Shown here: positions 1 to 5,285 of the stretch, one piece after another | How the letters are laid out: each line of letters starts with the position of its first letter | How positions within the stretch are numbered: position 1 is the first letter of the stretch | Program-made: the position numbers and the translations under genes | The notes under the pieces: generated by a model | Databases searched by the model: none | Seen by the model: the letters and a program-made list of their open reading frames with translations, nothing else | Told to the model about the DNA's origin: nothing | Assembly: GCA_031278535.1 (NCBI GenBank) | Contig: JAITKH010000320.1 | Span: 1 to 5,812, forward strand | From: Planctomycetota bacterium | Lineage (GTDB): Bacteria; Planctomycetota; SZUA-567 | Reading direction: 5' to 3' | DNA length: 5,812 nucleotides

Positions 1-456
1 CTCCGGCCTAGCCGCCGCCAGGGCGGTAAAAATGGTTTGCCGCGAACCGGTGGAACGGCAGGCGAGACTGCCGAAATAGACGGCGTCCGCACGACGCGCG
101 ACATCCAGGAGAATGGGACTGCAAGGAATGAAGTCCCAGGCAACCTTTTCGTGGATAACGTAGCCGGCGTCGCCATTGGCGCCTATCCTGGCTTCAACCG
201 TACCGGTCGGCCACCCTTCCACCTCGGCCACGGCAGACACGCCCACCCCCATGCCGCGAAGGCGGGCAAGGATTTCTTTCCCCGGGTCATCCCTTCCCAC
301 GGCGCTGGCGAGATGCGTCTCGGCCCCCAGCTGTACCGCATGCCAAGCCACATTGGCAGGCGCGCCGCCAAGCATCCTGCCCCCGGGAAGGATATCCCAC
401 AATACTTCCCCAAGGCATAGCACCAGCGGTTTCCGCCCATGATACTTTCCCGTCAT
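1..456 (-). CDS. PfkB-family carbohydrate kinase, fructokinase-like (N-terminal part, cut by window edge)
   Basis: Partial gene: 152 codons are visible from ATG at 456 down to base 1, with no stop, so the C-terminal half including the ATP-binding PfkB signature lies outside the window. The visible part has the fold markers of ribokinase/PfkB sugar kinases: an opening beta strand ending in CLGEVLWDILP (residues 14-24), the substrate-site motif GGAPANVA (30-37), VGRDDPGKEI (53-62) and PTGTVEARI (83-91). FGSLACRS (128-135) resembles the fructokinase branch. Family members phosphorylate a sugar or nucleoside with ATP in the cytoplasm; fructose is the most likely substrate by motif, but specificity cannot be read from this half. 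ATG 456 is chosen because it precedes the first beta strand directly; in-frame TTG codons lie upstream, before an in-frame TGA. The ribosome site is weak (GGAA, 6 bases upstream). The gene is divergent from trpS with 63 bases between the starts. Confidence 0.9.
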   Translation of the reverse strand, partial: MTGKYHGRKPLVLCLGEVLWDILPGGRMLGGAPANVAWHAVQLGAETHLASAVGRDDPGKEILARLRGMGVGVSAVAEVEGWPTGTVEARIGANGDAGYVIHEKVAWDFIPCSPILLDVARRADAVYFGSLACRSTGSRQTIFTALAAARPE

Positions 457-470
457 GTTGCGTTCCAGAC

Positions 471-484
471 GATAATATGCTATG
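471..484 (+). promoter_or_regulatory. Promoter-like box upstream of trpS (GATAATATGCTATG)
   Basis: GATAAT at 471-476 matches the sigma-70 -10 consensus at five of six positions and would give a leader of roughly 35 bases before the trpS ATG. No convincing -35 box is seen 16-19 bases upstream. Support comes from a near-identical 14-base box (13 of 14 identical) at 4493-4506 in front of the sigma-factor gene. On the minus strand the same bases read TATTAT (472-477), also five of six to the -10 consensus, so the box could also serve the divergent sugar kinase, though that would leave it a leader of only about ten bases. The assignment is inference from sequence similarity and position. Confidence 0.4.
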
Positions 485-519
485 TTAGGCAATAACAACC
501 ATCATGTGAAAGGCATGTT

Positions 520-1614
520 ATGCACGAAACCGGAAAATCGCAAGAAAGAAAGCGCATCCTCACCGGCGATCGCCCCACCGGCCGCCTCCACCTTGGACAT
601 TATGTCGGTTCGCTCAAAGCGAGGGTACGGCTTCAGCAGGAATACGATACCACTCTCATCGTCGCCGATCTCCACATGCTCACCACCCGGCCAAACCGGG
701 AAGCGATAGAAGAAATATCCGAAAACGCCAGGGGACTGGTTCTCGATTATCTTGCGGCCGGCATCGACCCGGCGGTGACTTCGATTTACCTCCAGTCGGC
801 GGTGCGAGAGACATCGGAACTCAACCTGATCCTGGAAATGCTTGTCAGCGTCAACCGGCTGAATCGAATCCCCAGCATCAAGGAAATGGCCAGGGCCGCC
901 AACATCTCGGACGAAGAACTCCCGTTCGGACTTCTTGGCTATCCCGTCCTTCAAGCCGCCGACATCCTGCTTCCCCGCGCCCACCTGGTGCCGGTCGGAA
1001 AGGACAACGAGTCGCATGTCGAGGTAACCCGCGAGCTCGCCCGCCGCTTCAATCAGTTATACGGAGAGGTGTTCCCCATCCCGGATGCCCTGGTCGGCGA
1101 GGTACCAACCCTCCTCGGAACCGACGGGCAAGGCAAGATGTCGAAATCGCTCGGCAATGCCATATACCTTTCCGACGACGAAAAAACCGTGAACAAGAAG
1201 GTTCGCGGCATGTATACCGATCCCAAGCGCGTCCACGCCGACATTCCCGGCACGGTGGAGGGCAATCCGGTCTTCCAGTATCATGATGCCTTCAATCCCG
1301 ACAAAACCCAGATCGAGGAATTCAAGAGTCGCTACCGCGAAGGGAAAATTGGCGATGTGGAAATCAAGGATGCCCTGGCCTTGGCCATCAACAGATTCCT
1401 CGCCCCCATGCGGGAACGGTATTGCCGCTACCAGGAAGATCCAGGTTTCGTGGATCAGGCCATTATCGATGGTACCGAACGGATGCGGGCCGCAGCTGCC
1501 GACACTATGCGGACGGTGCGTTCCGCCATGGGTATCGCCGGAGCGCTGAATCGTATTGCGCGGACAGCGGAGAAGCGGCGAAAGCGATTGGAAAAAGTGG
1601 AACAGGCCGGATAA
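520..1614 (+). CDS. trpS: Tryptophanyl-tRNA synthetase (TrpRS)
   Basis: Cytoplasmic class I aminoacyl-tRNA synthetase that charges tRNA-Trp with tryptophan using ATP. The 364-residue product carries both class I signatures: the HIGH-type motif as HLGH (residues 24-27) within the GDRPTGRLHLGHYVGSL block, and an exact KMSKS (206-210). Other family blocks are IYLQS (89-93), YPVLQAADIL (141-150), VPVGKDNESHVEVTRELARRFN (158-178 region), MYTDPKR (231-237) and GNPVFQYHDAF (248-258). It is somewhat longer than the usual 330-345 residues, because of a polar N-terminus of about 12 residues and a basic C-terminal tail (about 345-364, EKRRKRLEK) beyond the usual end. The ATG at 520 has GAAAGG about 6 bases upstream. 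The very short leader leaves no room for a T-box or a trp attenuator. Ends with TAA. It is followed co-directionally by glmS after 91 bases. Confidence 0.97.
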   Translation: MHETGKSQERKRILTGDRPTGRLHLGHYVGSLKARVRLQQEYDTTLIVADLHMLTTRPNREAIEEISENARGLVLDYLAAGIDPAVTSIYLQSAVRETSELNLILEMLVSVNRLNRIPSIKEMARAANISDEELPFGLLGYPVLQAADILLPRAHLVPVGKDNESHVEVTRELARRFNQLYGEVFPIPDALVGEVPTLLGTDGQGKMSKSLGNAIYLSDDEKTVNKKVRGMYTDPKRVHADIPGTVEGNPVFQYHDAFNPDKTQIEEFKSRYREGKIGDVEIKDALALAINRFLAPMRERYCRYQEDPGFVDQAIIDGTERMRAAAADTMRTVRSAMGIAGALNRIARTAEKRRKRLEKVEQAG

Positions 1615-1651
1615 CGGGCAACGCCCGCCCCGGCGGGCGGCCCATTCCGCC
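1615..1651 (+). other. Overlapping GC-rich inverted repeats between trpS and glmS
   Basis: Three inverted repeats begin at the base after the trpS stop. H1 is CGGGC (1615-1619) with GCCCG (1623-1627), loop AAC. H2 is CGCCCGCC (1622-1629) with GGCGGGCG (1632-1639), eight perfect pairs around two loop bases, so the last pair or so must open. H3 is GGCGG (1636-1640) with CCGCC (1647-1651), loop of six. H2 overlaps both H1 and H3, so the RNA could fold either as H1 plus H3 or as H2. No T-run follows, so this is not a standard intrinsic terminator. It may pause or trim the transcript between trpS and glmS, or be a by-product of high GC content. Confidence 0.4.
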
Positions 1652-1705
1652 GGCGCACACAGAAAATCCGCGAGATGCGGCTTATGATGCGAAAGGGGGA
1701 CAATC

Positions 1706-3553
1706 ATGTGTGGAATAGTCGCCGCCATCGGCATCCCCAATGCAGTCGGCGTGGTACTGGACGGGCTGGCCTCGCTCGAATACCGCGGTTACGATTCGGC
1801 CGGCGTGGCGTGGCCGGAAAACGGGGCATTGCGCATCGTTCGGGCCGCCGGCCGGGTGTCCGAACTCAAAAGCAAGGTGGAAACCTGCGATACGACAACT
1901 CCAGAAACAGCAATGGGACACACCCGCTGGGCTACGCACGGCCCGCCGCTGGAAAGGAACGCCCATCCCCATGTCAGCGCCGACGGCAGGATATCGGTGG
2001 TCCACAATGGCATCATCGACAACTACGCAACCCTCAAGGAACGGTTGACGAAAAAGGGCGTCTCTTTCAAATCCGATACCGATACCGAGATCGTGGCGAA
2101 CCTTGTCGCCGAACAGTTCACCGGGGATCTGTTGCAGGCAGTTGAGGCGACGCTCCCGCTTCTGGACGGCACCTATGCCCTGGTGGTGATGTCGCCCCAA
2201 TGTCCGGATATGCTGATCGTGGCAAGGAAAAGCAGTCCGCTGGCGATTGGTCTGGGGGACGGCTTCACCCTGGCGGCTTCGGACGCCGTGCCGCTGATTC
2301 CCCATACAAGAAAGGTTGTGTTTCTGGAAGACGGGCAGGTGGCCGCGCTCACCGCCGGCCGGTGCGAGGTACGGCGGGACGGCCAGGCCGTTCCCTGCAT
2401 TCCCGCCGAAATCACCTGGTCGGCCGAAGCGGCAATGAAGAACGGCTATCCCCATTACATGTTGAAGGAAATCCACGAGCAGCCCGTGACACTGGAGGCG
2501 ATGTTCCGGAACCGCCTGCGCCTGCCCCGGACCGATGACGCCGACCCGGAATTCATGCTGGACGGACTGGAAAACCTGTCCGACGACTATTTCCGGGGAG
2601 TGAGCCGGATCGTACTGCTGGCCCAGGGAACGGCCTACCACGCCTGCATGGTGGGTAGAAACCTGCTGGAGCGAACGACCCACATTCCCGCCTATCCCGA
2701 ATATGCCGCAGACTTCCGGTATCGCGATCCAATCCTTGATCCGTCGGTCCTGGTAATCGCCGTCACCCAGTCCGGCGAGACCATGGATACCCTGCATGCG
2801 GTCAGGCTGGCCCGCGAGGCCGGCTGTAACGTGTTGGCAGTAGTGAACGTGGTGGGCAGTTCCATCGCCCGCGAAGCGGACGGGGTATTCTACCTGAATT
2901 GCGGCCCGGAAATCGGCGTAGCCAGCACCAAGGCCTTCACCGCCATGATCGCCGGACTGTATTTCCTGGCGCTCCGCCTCGGCCAGGTACGCGGCACCAT
3001 CAATCGGCAGGAATTGCTCCGCCGGGCGCGGGATCTCCTGGGCGTTGGCGCCCGCCTGAACGGCATCCTCGCCAGCGATCCGTACATCCGCGCCATCGCC
3101 AACCGGTATCGCAACGCCGCGAATTTCCTCTTCCTGGGACGCGGCACCGGCTGGCCGCTCGCCCTGGAAGGCGCACTGAAACTCAAGGAAGTGAGTTACA
3201 TCCATGCCGAAGGGTATGACGCGGCCGAAATGAAACACGGTCCCATCGCCCTGGTGGACGAAAACATGCCGGTTCTTTTCATCGCCCTTCAAGGCCGGCG
3301 TTACGACAAGATTATCGGCAATATCCAGGAAGTGCGGGCGCGGAAGGGCAAGATCATCGCCATCGCCAGCCATGACGACAGGGAAATCGACAAGCTGGCC
3401 GATGACGTCATTTACATCCGGGCGGATTCGGGAATCATGAACTCCATCTGTTGCGCCGTACCCCTCCAGCTTCTGGCCTACCATATCGCGACTGCCAGAG
3501 GTTGCGACGTGGACAAACCGAAGAATCTGGCCAAAAGCGTAACCGTAGAGTAG
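1706..3553 (+). CDS. glmS: Glutamine--fructose-6-phosphate aminotransferase (isomerizing), glucosamine-6-phosphate synthase
   Basis: Makes glucosamine-6-phosphate from fructose-6-phosphate and glutamine, the first step toward UDP-GlcNAc for peptidoglycan and, where present, LPS; cytoplasmic. The 615-residue protein is full length (E. coli has 609). The N-terminal glutaminase domain (about 1-240) begins with MCGIV, giving the Cys2 nucleophile after Met removal, and has HTRWATHG (72-79) and the oxyanion-hole NG (101-102). YPHYMLKEIHEQP (248-260) leads into two SIS sugar-isomerase domains: QGTAYHA (307-313), TQSGETMDTL (354-363), EIGVASTKAFT (402-412), then ALEGALKLKEVSYIHAEGY with the equivalents of E. 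coli Lys485, Glu488, His504 and Lys603 at 492, 495, 511 and 610. The C-terminus is the conserved NLAKSVTVE. Small deviations: the phosphate-binding loop reads QGTA where E. coli has CGTS, and TQSGET where it has SQSGET. A strong ribosome site, AAAGGGGGA, precedes ATG 1706. The stop TAG is 3 bases before the first possible trmD start, so the two are coupled. Confidence 0.98.
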   Translation: MCGIVAAIGIPNAVGVVLDGLASLEYRGYDSAGVAWPENGALRIVRAAGRVSELKSKVETCDTTTPETAMGHTRWATHGPPLERNAHPHVSADGRISVVHNGIIDNYATLKERLTKKGVSFKSDTDTEIVANLVAEQFTGDLLQAVEATLPLLDGTYALVVMSPQCPDMLIVARKSSPLAIGLGDGFTLAASDAVPLIPHTRKVVFLEDGQVAALTAGRCEVRRDGQAVPCIPAEITWSAEAAMKNGYPHYMLKEIHEQPVTLEAMFRNRLRLPRTDDADPEFMLDGLENLSDDYFRGVSRIVLLAQGTAYHACMVGRNLLERTTHIPAYPEYAADFRYRDPILDPSVLVIAVTQSGETMDTLHAVRLAREAGCNVLAVVNVVGSSIAREADGVFYLNCGPEIGVASTKAFTAMIAGLYFLALRLGQVRGTINRQELLRRARDLLGVGARLNGILASDPYIRAIANRYRNAANFLFLGRGTGWPLALEGALKLKEVSYIHAEGYDAAEMKHGPIALVDENMPVLFIALQGRRYDKIIGNIQEVRARKGKIIAIASHDDREIDKLADDVIYIRADSGIMNSICCAVPLQLLAYHIATARGCDVDKPKNLAKSVTVE

Positions 3554-3562
3554 GCGTTGACA

Positions 3563-4240
3563 TTGCGGCTGGACATCCTGACCTTGTTTCCCGGCGTCTT
3601 CCCGGGTTTTTTGGGCGAGTCGATTCCCCGAATCGCCCGTGAAAAGGGAATTGTGGAAATCCGGTTGCACGATATTCGCGACTGGAGCGCCGACCGGCAC
3701 GCCAAGGTGGATGATCGGCCTTTTGGCGGGGGGCCGGGAATGGTCATGGTCTGCCAGCCGTTGATGGACGCGGTGGAAACTGTGCAAAAAATGGCCGAAC
3801 CGCCGGGACGGCTGATTTTCCTGACTCCGGAAGGACGACGTTTCGACCAGACTCTGGCCGCCGAACTGGCTCAAGAAGACCGGATCGTCTTGGTGTGCGG
3901 TCGTTACGAAGGTTTTGACGAACGAATTTTTGAATTGCTCCGGCCGGAGCGGCTGTCGATAGGCGACTTCGTGCTGTCCGGAGGCGAAGCGGCGGCGATG
4001 GCGATTATGGATGCCGTCATCCGCCTTCTGCCGGGAACGCTCGGTTCCCCGGGAAGTGCGGCGGCGGATTCCTTTGTTTCCGGCATCCTCGACCATCCCC
4101 ACTATACCCATCCAGTGGAATTTCGGGGATTGGCCGTGCCGGCAGTGCTTCTGAGCGGCAACCACGCACGAATTGATGCCTGGCGTCGGGAACAGGCTTT
4201 GGAGCGGACTGGCCGCTTCCGTCCCGATCTGTTACCGTGA
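3563..4240 (+). CDS. trmD: tRNA (guanine-N1-)-methyltransferase TrmD
   Basis: SPOUT-class enzyme that uses S-adenosylmethionine to make m1G37 next to the anticodon, preventing +1 frameshifting; it works as a cytoplasmic dimer. Family blocks in order: ILTLFPGVF near the start, DDRPFGGGPGMVM (50-62), LVCGRYEGFDERI (110-122), SIGDFVLSGGE (132-142), RLLPGTLG and DSF with the catalytic-type Asp, GILDHPHYTHP, and VLLSGNHARIDAWRR. I choose the TTG at 3563 over the in-frame TTG at 3557: the protein then begins MRLDILTLFP, aligning without gap to the E. coli MWIGIISLFP, and puts the catalytic Asp at 169 and the conserved Arg at 154, the E. coli numbers. AGG at 3552-3554 is also well spaced for 3563. 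At 225 residues it is short: it stops at RPDLLP, lacking the 15-30 residue tail usual in the family. It follows glmS by 9 bases and is not in the common rpsP-rimM-trmD-rplS cluster. Ends with TGA. Confidence 0.96.
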   Translation: MRLDILTLFPGVFPGFLGESIPRIAREKGIVEIRLHDIRDWSADRHAKVDDRPFGGGPGMVMVCQPLMDAVETVQKMAEPPGRLIFLTPEGRRFDQTLAAELAQEDRIVLVCGRYEGFDERIFELLRPERLSIGDFVLSGGEAAAMAIMDAVIRLLPGTLGSPGSAAADSFVSGILDHPHYTHPVEFRGLAVPAVLLSGNHARIDAWRREQALERTGRFRPDLLP

Positions 4241-4246
4241 GGCGGC

Positions 4247-4414
4247 ATGAAACAAGCTGAATCGATATCGCATTCAACCGCAACAGATTTTTTTGTCAGG
4301 ATTGTGAAGGAAAATCTCCCCGATTCGACAGATAAATTATATACTGCCCAGCAAGGGAAGCGGAACAATGGATGCGGTTTATATTCTGGGCGGCTCTGCC
4401 GCCTGAAATTGTGA
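4247..4414 (+). CDS. Possible small ORF directly behind trmD (55 residues, doubtful)
   Basis: An ATG two codons after the trmD TGA, in the same frame, opens 55 codons ending in TGA at 4412-4414. GAGG (4239-4242) overlaps the trmD stop with a short four-base spacer, so translation could be coupled. The product starts MKQAESISHSTATDFFVRIVK and ends GRLCRLKL; it is polar and basic overall, without membrane segment or motif I recognise. It lies in AT-richer sequence with intergenic character, so chance is a serious alternative. Another reading is that it is the remains of, or a readthrough extension to, the short TrmD C-terminus, but it shows no likeness to known TrmD tails. Confidence 0.18.
   Translation: MKQAESISHSTATDFFVRIVKENLPDSTDKLYTAQQGKRNNGCGLYSGRLCRLKL
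4259..4294 (+). terminator. Weak terminator candidate behind trmD
   Basis: GAATCG (4259-4264) can pair with CG plus ATTC (4269-4275, one C bulged) around an ATAT loop, and a run of seven T follows at 4288-4294. The stem is weak and the T-run begins 12 bases after it, so this is not a textbook intrinsic terminator. It would sit just behind trmD, where the glmS-trmD transcript is expected to end. Confidence 0.2.
4389..4403 (+). other. Compact GC-rich hairpin in the trmD-sigma gap
   Basis: GGCGGC (4389-4394) and GCCGCC (4398-4403) form a perfect six-pair GC stem with loop TCT, extendable by two wobble pairs. It stands out in an AT-rich setting. No T-run follows at once; the next is about 25 bases further (AATTTTTA near 4428-4435). 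The hairpin occupies the last codons of a 12-codon ORF (4368-4406, MDAVYILGGSAA), so a ribosome reaching its stop would melt the stem. It could be an imperfect terminator or part of a leader control device for the sigma gene. Confidence 0.4.
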
Positions 4415-4492
4415 ATCCCTTTCTGGAATTTTTATAAATAAGTAATCATGCAATCAGTTGAATTCGATGTTTTTTATCGTTCCGTGTTCCAT

Positions 4493-4506
4493 GATAATAT
4501 GTTATG
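4493..4506 (+). promoter_or_regulatory. Promoter-like box upstream of the sigma-factor gene (GATAATATGTTATG)
   Basis: GATAAT (4493-4498) is five of six to the sigma-70 -10 consensus and would give a leader of about 58 bases. The box matches the one before trpS (471-484) at 13 of 14 positions, and both have GTTCCA one to three bases upstream. A poor -35 (a T-rich run at 4470-4476) is all that lies 16-17 bases upstream, though the AT-rich tract beyond could compensate. It does not look like the AAC-type -35 motif of many autoregulated ECF promoters, so expression by the housekeeping sigma is more likely; this is inference. Confidence 0.4.
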
Positions 4507-4563
4507 ACCGTTTCCTCAAGAAATAATCGGATACAGTGAGTTGGCCGGAACGGGGAGGGCGCC

Positions 4564-5238
4564 ATGGCAGCAAGTGAAGGAGTCGAAGAAGTCCAGGGGG
4601 AAAATGAGTTGCGGATAGGGCATCGATCCCGGCGTGACGGAGCTGCGGGAGCGATGCTGCTGACCCAAATTGCCAAGGGGGACGAAGAAGCGCTGAAGAA
4701 ATTTTACGATATTTATTTCGAACCGCTCTACCGTTTTGTTTTTTATCGAGTCTGGCGGGATCATCAGCATGCCGAAGAGGTGGTTCAGGATACCTTTATG
4801 GCAGTGTTGGAGAATGCGGGAAAATACAGCCAAGCGCGAGGAACCATCGAATCCTGGCTTGTCACCCTATCCCGCAACTTCATCCGTTCCAACAATACCC
4901 TGATGCGCAGGCCACGCGAACATGAAAGTTCATGGGACGCGATGGAAGAGGATCTGGAAAACCTCTTCCTCGACATGAGACAGGGAAACATCCCCGATTC
5001 GCAACTGGAAAGCGACCATTTGCGCACCTTAATAGGCGAGGTCATGGCAACCATTCCCCAAGAGTGTTCTACTATTCTGGAGATGAAATACAAGGCCAAT
5101 CTCACGATACGTGAAATAGCAAAGGCAATTCATAAAACGGAAAAGGCGGTAGAGAGCCAATTGACCAGAGCGAGAAGCATTTTTCGAGAAGCGTTTAAGG
5201 CCTTGTCGTCCGCACCAGCTGCAGAATTGGGATTTTAA
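4564..5238 (+). CDS. RNA polymerase sigma factor, sigma-70 family, ECF type
   Basis: A two-domain sigma factor of 224 residues that would direct RNA polymerase to a specific set of promoters. Region 2 spans about 36-112: LLTQIAKGDEEALKKFYDIY, then the core-binding and -10 recognition block RVWRDHQHAEEVVQDTFMAVLENAGKY (62-88) and the helix GTIESWLVTLSRNFIRS (93-109). Region 4 spans about 151-212: LIGEVMATIPQECSTILEMKYKANLTIREIAKAI (156-189), with the helix-turn-helix running through KTEKAVESQLTRARSIFREAF (191-211). Regions 1 and 3 are absent, as in ECF sigmas. Ahead of region 2 is a charged extension of about 30 residues, and the linker (115-150) is long and acidic. ATG 4564 has GGGGAGGG five bases upstream; the in-frame ATG at 4654 has GGGAG too close to it, so the longer form is preferred. 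The partner behind it, after 47 bases, is a membrane protein, suggesting membrane-controlled activity. Target genes are unknown. Confidence 0.95.
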   Translation: MAASEGVEEVQGENELRIGHRSRRDGAAGAMLLTQIAKGDEEALKKFYDIYFEPLYRFVFYRVWRDHQHAEEVVQDTFMAVLENAGKYSQARGTIESWLVTLSRNFIRSNNTLMRRPREHESSWDAMEEDLENLFLDMRQGNIPDSQLESDHLRTLIGEVMATIPQECSTILEMKYKANLTIREIAKAIHKTEKAVESQLTRARSIFREAFKALSSAPAAELGF

Positions 5239-5285
5239 AAGAATTTACGACCCGTTTTCGGTCTGTTGGGCCGGGAGAGCGAGAA

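Larger units (their letters stand above)
4241..4563. other. AT-richer intergenic gap between trmD and the sigma-factor gene
   Basis: This 323-base stretch is visibly richer in A and T than the genes before it, with no recognisable protein or known RNA. It contains, in order: a possible 55-codon ORF (4247-4414), a weak inverted repeat followed at a distance by seven T (4259-4294), a compact GC-rich hairpin (4389-4403) that lies inside a 12-codon ORF (4368-4406), an AT-rich tract around 4428-4480 that could act as an UP-type element, a promoter-like box (4493-4506), and the strong ribosome site GGGGAGGG (4552-4559) of the sigma gene. The likeliest role is termination of the trmD transcript and control of the sigma gene. 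Confidence 0.6.

Noticed and set aside
37..442. Plus-strand open frames opposite the sugar kinase
   Set aside because: The minus-strand frame gives clear PfkB motifs (GGAPANVA and others); the plus-strand translations show no recognisable content.
457..519. T-box or trp-type attenuator before trpS
   Set aside because: The whole divergent gap is 63 bases, far too short for a T-box, and there is no terminator hairpin or Trp-rich leader peptide.
1682..1687. TATGAT as a -10 box for a separate glmS promoter
   Set aside because: No -35 at proper distance, and the resulting leader would be about a dozen bases; too weak to list.
1615..1705. glmS ribozyme upstream of glmS
   Set aside because: The gap is only 91 bases, shorter than the known ribozyme core, and none of its conserved features was recognised; the first 37 bases are simple GC inverted repeats.
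1057..1740. Minus-strand open frame of 227 codons opposite the trpS 3' half
   Set aside because: Shadow of trpS; no family pattern, and it crosses the trpS-glmS gap only by chance.
3557..3562. TTGACA, a perfect -35 hexamer at the trmD start
   Set aside because: It coincides with the start codons of trmD, and no -10 box is evident 16-18 bases downstream in the coding sequence; treated as chance.
1682..4165. Very long open frame on the minus strand (827 codons) opposite glmS and trmD
   Set aside because: It lies antisense to two enzymes with complete family motifs. Its translation is low-complexity, rich in His, Gln, Gly and Arg, with no domain. Strong GC-biased codon use on the plus strand explains the lack of stops.
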